This document shows, in pieces, positions 4,730 to 7,775 of a stretch of DNA of 7,775 nt. Each line of letters begins with the position of its first letter. Position 1 is the stretch's first letter. Under the pieces are notes generated by a model, which did not search any database, was not told the origin of the DNA, and was given only the letters and a program-made list of their open reading frames with translations. The DNA is from Methanosarcinaceae archaeon (GTDB taxonomy: Archaea > Halobacteriota > Methanosarcinia > Methanosarcinales > Methanosarcinaceae), in the NCBI GenBank assembly GCA_030596385.1, contig JAUVKD010000029.1, positions 1 to 7,775 of the forward strand. Direction: 5' to 3'. Position numbers and translations under genes: made by a program.

Positions 4730-5155
4730 GTCCTTAACTCATTAAATTACCTGCGCTACAACATAACGAGTGTGTTTGCTAAACATCTACTATTTTTTTG
4801 ATGTTCGGGTAATAGGAATGCCCTGTCAATAAGGTAATATGCATTCTGGTGAGGCATACAAGTGAATAAGAAATGTTTTTAAGCATTGGAGAGATTACGT
4901 GATAATTATAAGATTGATTGCAGACAACTATTCAATTACATGTAAACGTTATCGATGGACCAGTTTGTCCCCGAATAGACAGTTACATACAATTGACAAA
5001 CACCTTTTGGATTGATGAAATTTGACTCAGTATTAATAACTAAAAAATGTGTCACAATTTAAATTAATAAGCAGATTTTTGCCATCGGTATCCGGAGTCA
5101 AAGATTGCTGAATAGTTTTGATTGTAGATATAAATGTATAATAGTTGGAATAATT
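4730..5155. other. alaS: Spacer upstream of alaS
   Basis: No convincing gene. A 38-codon GTG frame at 4899-5015 has GGAG at 4888-4891 upstream but an unremarkable sequence. Dyads are AACATC (4782-4787) with GATGTT (4800-4805), whose loop contains a T7 run, and GTTTGTC (4963-4969) with GACAAAC (4995-5001) around a 25-base loop. No tRNA, T-box or other known leader RNA is recognisable. Confidence 0.5.
5128..5135 (+). promoter_or_regulatory. alaS: TATA box for alaS
   Basis: ATATAAAT is centred about 25 bases before the alaS ATG at 5156, so transcription should begin at or beside the start codon. No strong Shine-Dalgarno sequence is present, which fits a leaderless mRNA. Confidence 0.5.
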
Positions 5156-7775
5156 ATGCTTGAAGATGAATATCAACTTGATTTTTTCTCTAATAACGGA
5201 TTTATTCGTAAGCAATGCCAGAAATGTGGAACATTTTTCTGGACACGTGAAGACGACAGAAAAACATGCGGAGATGCGCCCTGTGATCCATACTCATTCA
5301 TAGGTAATCCGGTTTTTAAAAAACAGTATGATCTTTCTGAAATGCGTGAATATTACCTGAATTTTTTTGAACAAAATGGTCATGCACGGATAGAAAGGTA
5401 CCCTGTTATTGCCAGGTGGAGGGATGATATATACCTGACAATCGCATCTATTGCCGATTTTCAGCCATTTGTTACATCCGGGCAGGTGCCGCCACCTGCA
5501 AACCCGCTGACAATATCACAGCCCTGTATACGTTTGCCCGACCTCGATGCAGTCGGCAGGAGCGGACGGCACCTTACAACATTTGAAATGATGGCACACC
5601 ATGCGTTTAATAGCGCGAGTGAAGAAATATACTGGAAAGAAAGAACAGTGGAACTTTGTGATGAGTTTTTACTGTCACTTGGAGCAGACCCTATGGCTGT
5701 GACATACAAGGAAGCACCATGGGCCGGAGGCGGTAATGCAGGTCCGTGTCTTGAAGTGCTCATAGGCGGTCTTGAGGTCGCAACTCTTGTGTTTATGAAC
5801 CTTGAGCAGTCAAAAGATGGTGACATATTGATAAAAGGCGAGTCATATTCCAAAATGGACAATTATATTGTTGATACCGGATATGGTCTTGAGAGATTAG
5901 TCTGGGCATCAAAAGGTTCCCCTACTATTTATGATGCGATTTTTCCGTTGATCGTCAATGAACTTATGGGACTTGCGGGTGTTGATCATGAGCTTGATAA
6001 TACCGAATATTCAAAGATCTTATCTCAAAACGCCTGTTTATCGGGACTTATGGACATAAGTGAAAAGGCAAACCTGCTTGAGCTTCGAAAGCAGGTGGCA
6101 TCAAGTATCGGCACGACCGTTGAAAAATTATCCACTATAATGGAGCCGGTCGAGACTGTGTATGCGATCGCAGATCATACACGGTGCCTGACATTTATGT
6201 TTGGTGATGGTATAATTCCATCAAATGTTAAGGCCGGGTACCTTGCGCGTCTTGTACTTAGAAGAACACTCCGCATGATGCGGGATATTGGCATCAGGAT
6301 ATCCTTATCTGAAATTGTTAAAATGCATATAAAGAACCTGCCGGAATATCCTGAATTTGAGAAACGGTTTGAGACGATCGAAGACATTCTCCATAATGAA
6401 GAACAAAAATTTGCAGATACATTGGATCGAGGCAGGCGTATGATCCAAAAATCTGCAAAACATTACAAAAAAAGTGGAGAAAAAATGCCGCTCGATAAAT
6501 TGATCGAGATGTACGATAGTCATGGAATTCCACCAGAGATATCAAAGGAAGCGGCAACAGAGGTCGGGGTTGAGGTTGACCTGCCGGATAATTTCTATTC
6601 ACTGGTGGCGGATAAGCACGGCAAGGCAGAAAAAAAGGAAGTAGGGGACATCCCGTATGCTGACCGCATAGACAAGCTCCCTCCTACAACGCGACTATTC
6701 TATGATGAACCGAACAGGATGGAATTCGAAGCGGTTGTTCTGGATATATTTGACAATAATATTGTACTTGATTGCACCCTTTTTTACCCTGAAGGCGGAG
6801 GACAGCCGAATGATACAGGTAAATTGATTATTAATGATGATATGCTACATGTTGTTGATGTTCAAATGGTGAATGGTGTTGTGATACATAGTATAAAAGA
6901 GATAGAAGATGAATTGAATATCCGCAAAGGTGACCTGATCATCGGCAAGATCGATGAAGAACGGCGAATAGCACATGCGAGGCATCACACTGCAACCCAT
7001 ATTGTGAACGATGCTGCCAGAAAAGTACTTGGTGATCATGTCTGGCAGGCAGGTGCACAGAAATCGACAGACCGTGCACGGCTTGACTTGTCTCATTACA
7101 AACGCATTAACAATGATGAATTAAACGAGATAGAGTTGATCGCAAACCGGATCGTCATGGAGAACCTGCGCGTTCATACTGAATGGATGGACAGGACAGA
7201 TGCCGAACAGGCATATGGATTTGGATTATACCAGGGCGGCGTACCGCCTGGAAACCGCATTAGGGTCCTTAAGATTGGCGATGATATCGAAGCCTGTGCA
7301 GGTACTCACTGTACGAGCACGGGTCTTGTGGGTCCGATCAAGATATTGAAGACCGAACGTGTTCAGGATGGTGTTGAGCGTATTGAGTATGCCGCAGGTG
7401 AAGCTGCTATCTGGGCGGTGCAGGAAAATGATTTTCTCCTGCACGAATCTGCAAACGCGCTTCGGGTTTTACCGGAGCATCTTCCCCTAACGATTGAGAG
7501 GTTCTTTGGTGAATGGAAGGAATTTAAGAAGGATAATGCACGATTAAAAGAAGAACTTGCTCATGCACGTGTGCATGAGATGGGCCGACAGGCTGTTGAG
7601 ATTGACGGAGTTCGCATTATTGCTGAGATGATACCAAATGCAGACAATGAAGAGTTAATGATAGTCGCAGGAGGCCTGATAGAACATGATGACGTGGTTG
7701 TACTTCTTGCAAGCGATTTCGAGGGCGTCAAGATTGTGGCAGCCGCAGGTAAGGATGCAATGGAACGAGGTGCAA
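5156..7775 (+). CDS. alaS: Alanyl-tRNA synthetase, archaeal type (C-terminus beyond window)
   Basis: This enzyme attaches alanine to tRNA-Ala in the cytoplasm and hydrolyses mischarged Ser- and Gly-tRNA-Ala. The window holds 873 codons plus one base; about 40-60 residues of the C-terminus should be missing. In order: an N-terminal zinc ribbon found in archaeal AlaS with Cys21, 24, 38 and 43; the class II catalytic domain with motif 2 GRSGRHLTTFEMMAHH (134-149), the glycine loop WAGGGNAGP (189-197) and motif 3 DTGYGLERLVW (240-250); the helical tRNA-binding region; and the editing domain with zinc ligands His611 and His615 in HTATH and Cys714 and His718 in CAGTH. The start of the DHHA1 C-terminal domain (VAAAGKDAMERGA) reaches the edge. 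All key residues are present and the frame is unbroken. The ATG at 5156 gives the family start MLEDEYQLDFF. Confidence 0.98.
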   Translation, partial: MLEDEYQLDFFSNNGFIRKQCQKCGTFFWTREDDRKTCGDAPCDPYSFIGNPVFKKQYDLSEMREYYLNFFEQNGHARIERYPVIARWRDDIYLTIASIADFQPFVTSGQVPPPANPLTISQPCIRLPDLDAVGRSGRHLTTFEMMAHHAFNSASEEIYWKERTVELCDEFLLSLGADPMAVTYKEAPWAGGGNAGPCLEVLIGGLEVATLVFMNLEQSKDGDILIKGESYSKMDNYIVDTGYGLERLVWASKGSPTIYDAIFPLIVNELMGLAGVDHELDNTEYSKILSQNACLSGLMDISEKANLLELRKQVASSIGTTVEKLSTIMEPVETVYAIADHTRCLTFMFGDGIIPSNVKAGYLARLVLRRTLRMMRDIGIRISLSEIVKMHIKNLPEYPEFEKRFETIEDILHNEEQKFADTLDRGRRMIQKSAKHYKKSGEKMPLDKLIEMYDSHGIPPEISKEAATEVGVEVDLPDNFYSLVADKHGKAEKKEVGDIPYADRIDKLPPTTRLFYDEPNRMEFEAVVLDIFDNNIVLDCTLFYPEGGGQPNDTGKLIINDDMLHVVDVQMVNGVVIHSIKEIEDELNIRKGDLIIGKIDEERRIAHARHHTATHIVNDAARKVLGDHVWQAGAQKSTDRARLDLSHYKRINNDELNEIELIANRIVMENLRVHTEWMDRTDAEQAYGFGLYQGGVPPGNRIRVLKIGDDIEACAGTHCTSTGLVGPIKILKTERVQDGVERIEYAAGEAAIWAVQENDFLLHESANALRVLPEHLPLTIERFFGEWKEFKKDNARLKEELAHARVHEMGRQAVEIDGVRIIAEMIPNADNEELMIVAGGLIEHDDVVVLLASDFEGVKIVAAAGKDAMERGA

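Noticed and set aside
4693..4740. Pyrrolysine read-through of the TAG at 4693-4695
   Set aside because: Methanosarcinales can decode TAG, but the continuation is 13 codons through a terminator hairpin and resembles no known protein end.
4730..5155. T-box or other amino-acid-sensing leader for alaS
   Set aside because: T-box leaders are a bacterial mechanism, no T-box consensus is present, and the TATA box at 5128-5135 implies a leaderless transcript.
1..7775. tRNA genes, CRISPR arrays, prophage or defence genes
   Set aside because: No cloverleaf with a T-arm, no regularly spaced repeats and no phage or defence-type domains were seen on either strand.

Overview
The window looks like chromosomal DNA from a methanogen-type archaeon, most probably order Methanosarcinales. 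The evidence is an archaeal-type alanyl-tRNA synthetase with an N-terminal four-cysteine zinc ribbon, an archaeal MoaA without the bacterial Gly-Gly tail, an archaeal-style SurE, several TTTATATA-type TATA boxes close to start codons, and low GC with very AT-rich spacers. The order is judged from remembered protein resemblance; genus cannot be fixed from the sequence alone.

Layout. Positions 1-137 (minus) hold the first 45 codons of a zinc-ribbon protein that resembles the N-terminus of an archaeal insertion-sequence transposase and runs off the left edge. An AT-rich spacer follows, then a multi-pass membrane protein of the UPF0104 / lysylphosphatidylglycerol synthase transmembrane (AglD-like) family at 535-1569. 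The next spacer (1570-2000) carries hairpins, a perfect 4x AATTAA repeat and an open, start-less reading stretch that may be a gene remnant. moaA (2001-2924) is followed after 20 bases by a 49-codon gene (2945-3094), probably in the same operon. surE (3117-3911, minus) converges on that pair with a 22-base gap and oligo-T tracts serving both directions. A divergent spacer with three good TATA boxes leads to a small winged-helix protein (4243-4539). A 616-base spacer with a hairpin-plus-T-tract terminator separates it from alaS (5156 to beyond 7775), which is cut by the right edge after 873 codons.

How the genes relate. Most are independent housekeeping functions: molybdopterin or tungstopterin cofactor synthesis (moaA), nucleotide dephosphorylation (surE) and tRNA charging (alaS). 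The left part (transposase-like start, AT-rich membrane gene, possible remnant) looks more accessory. The best leads are small and local: the uncharacterised 49-aa protein behind moaA, the acidic-tailed winged-helix protein with a possible long leader, and the structured spacers. I see no convincing new multi-gene system.
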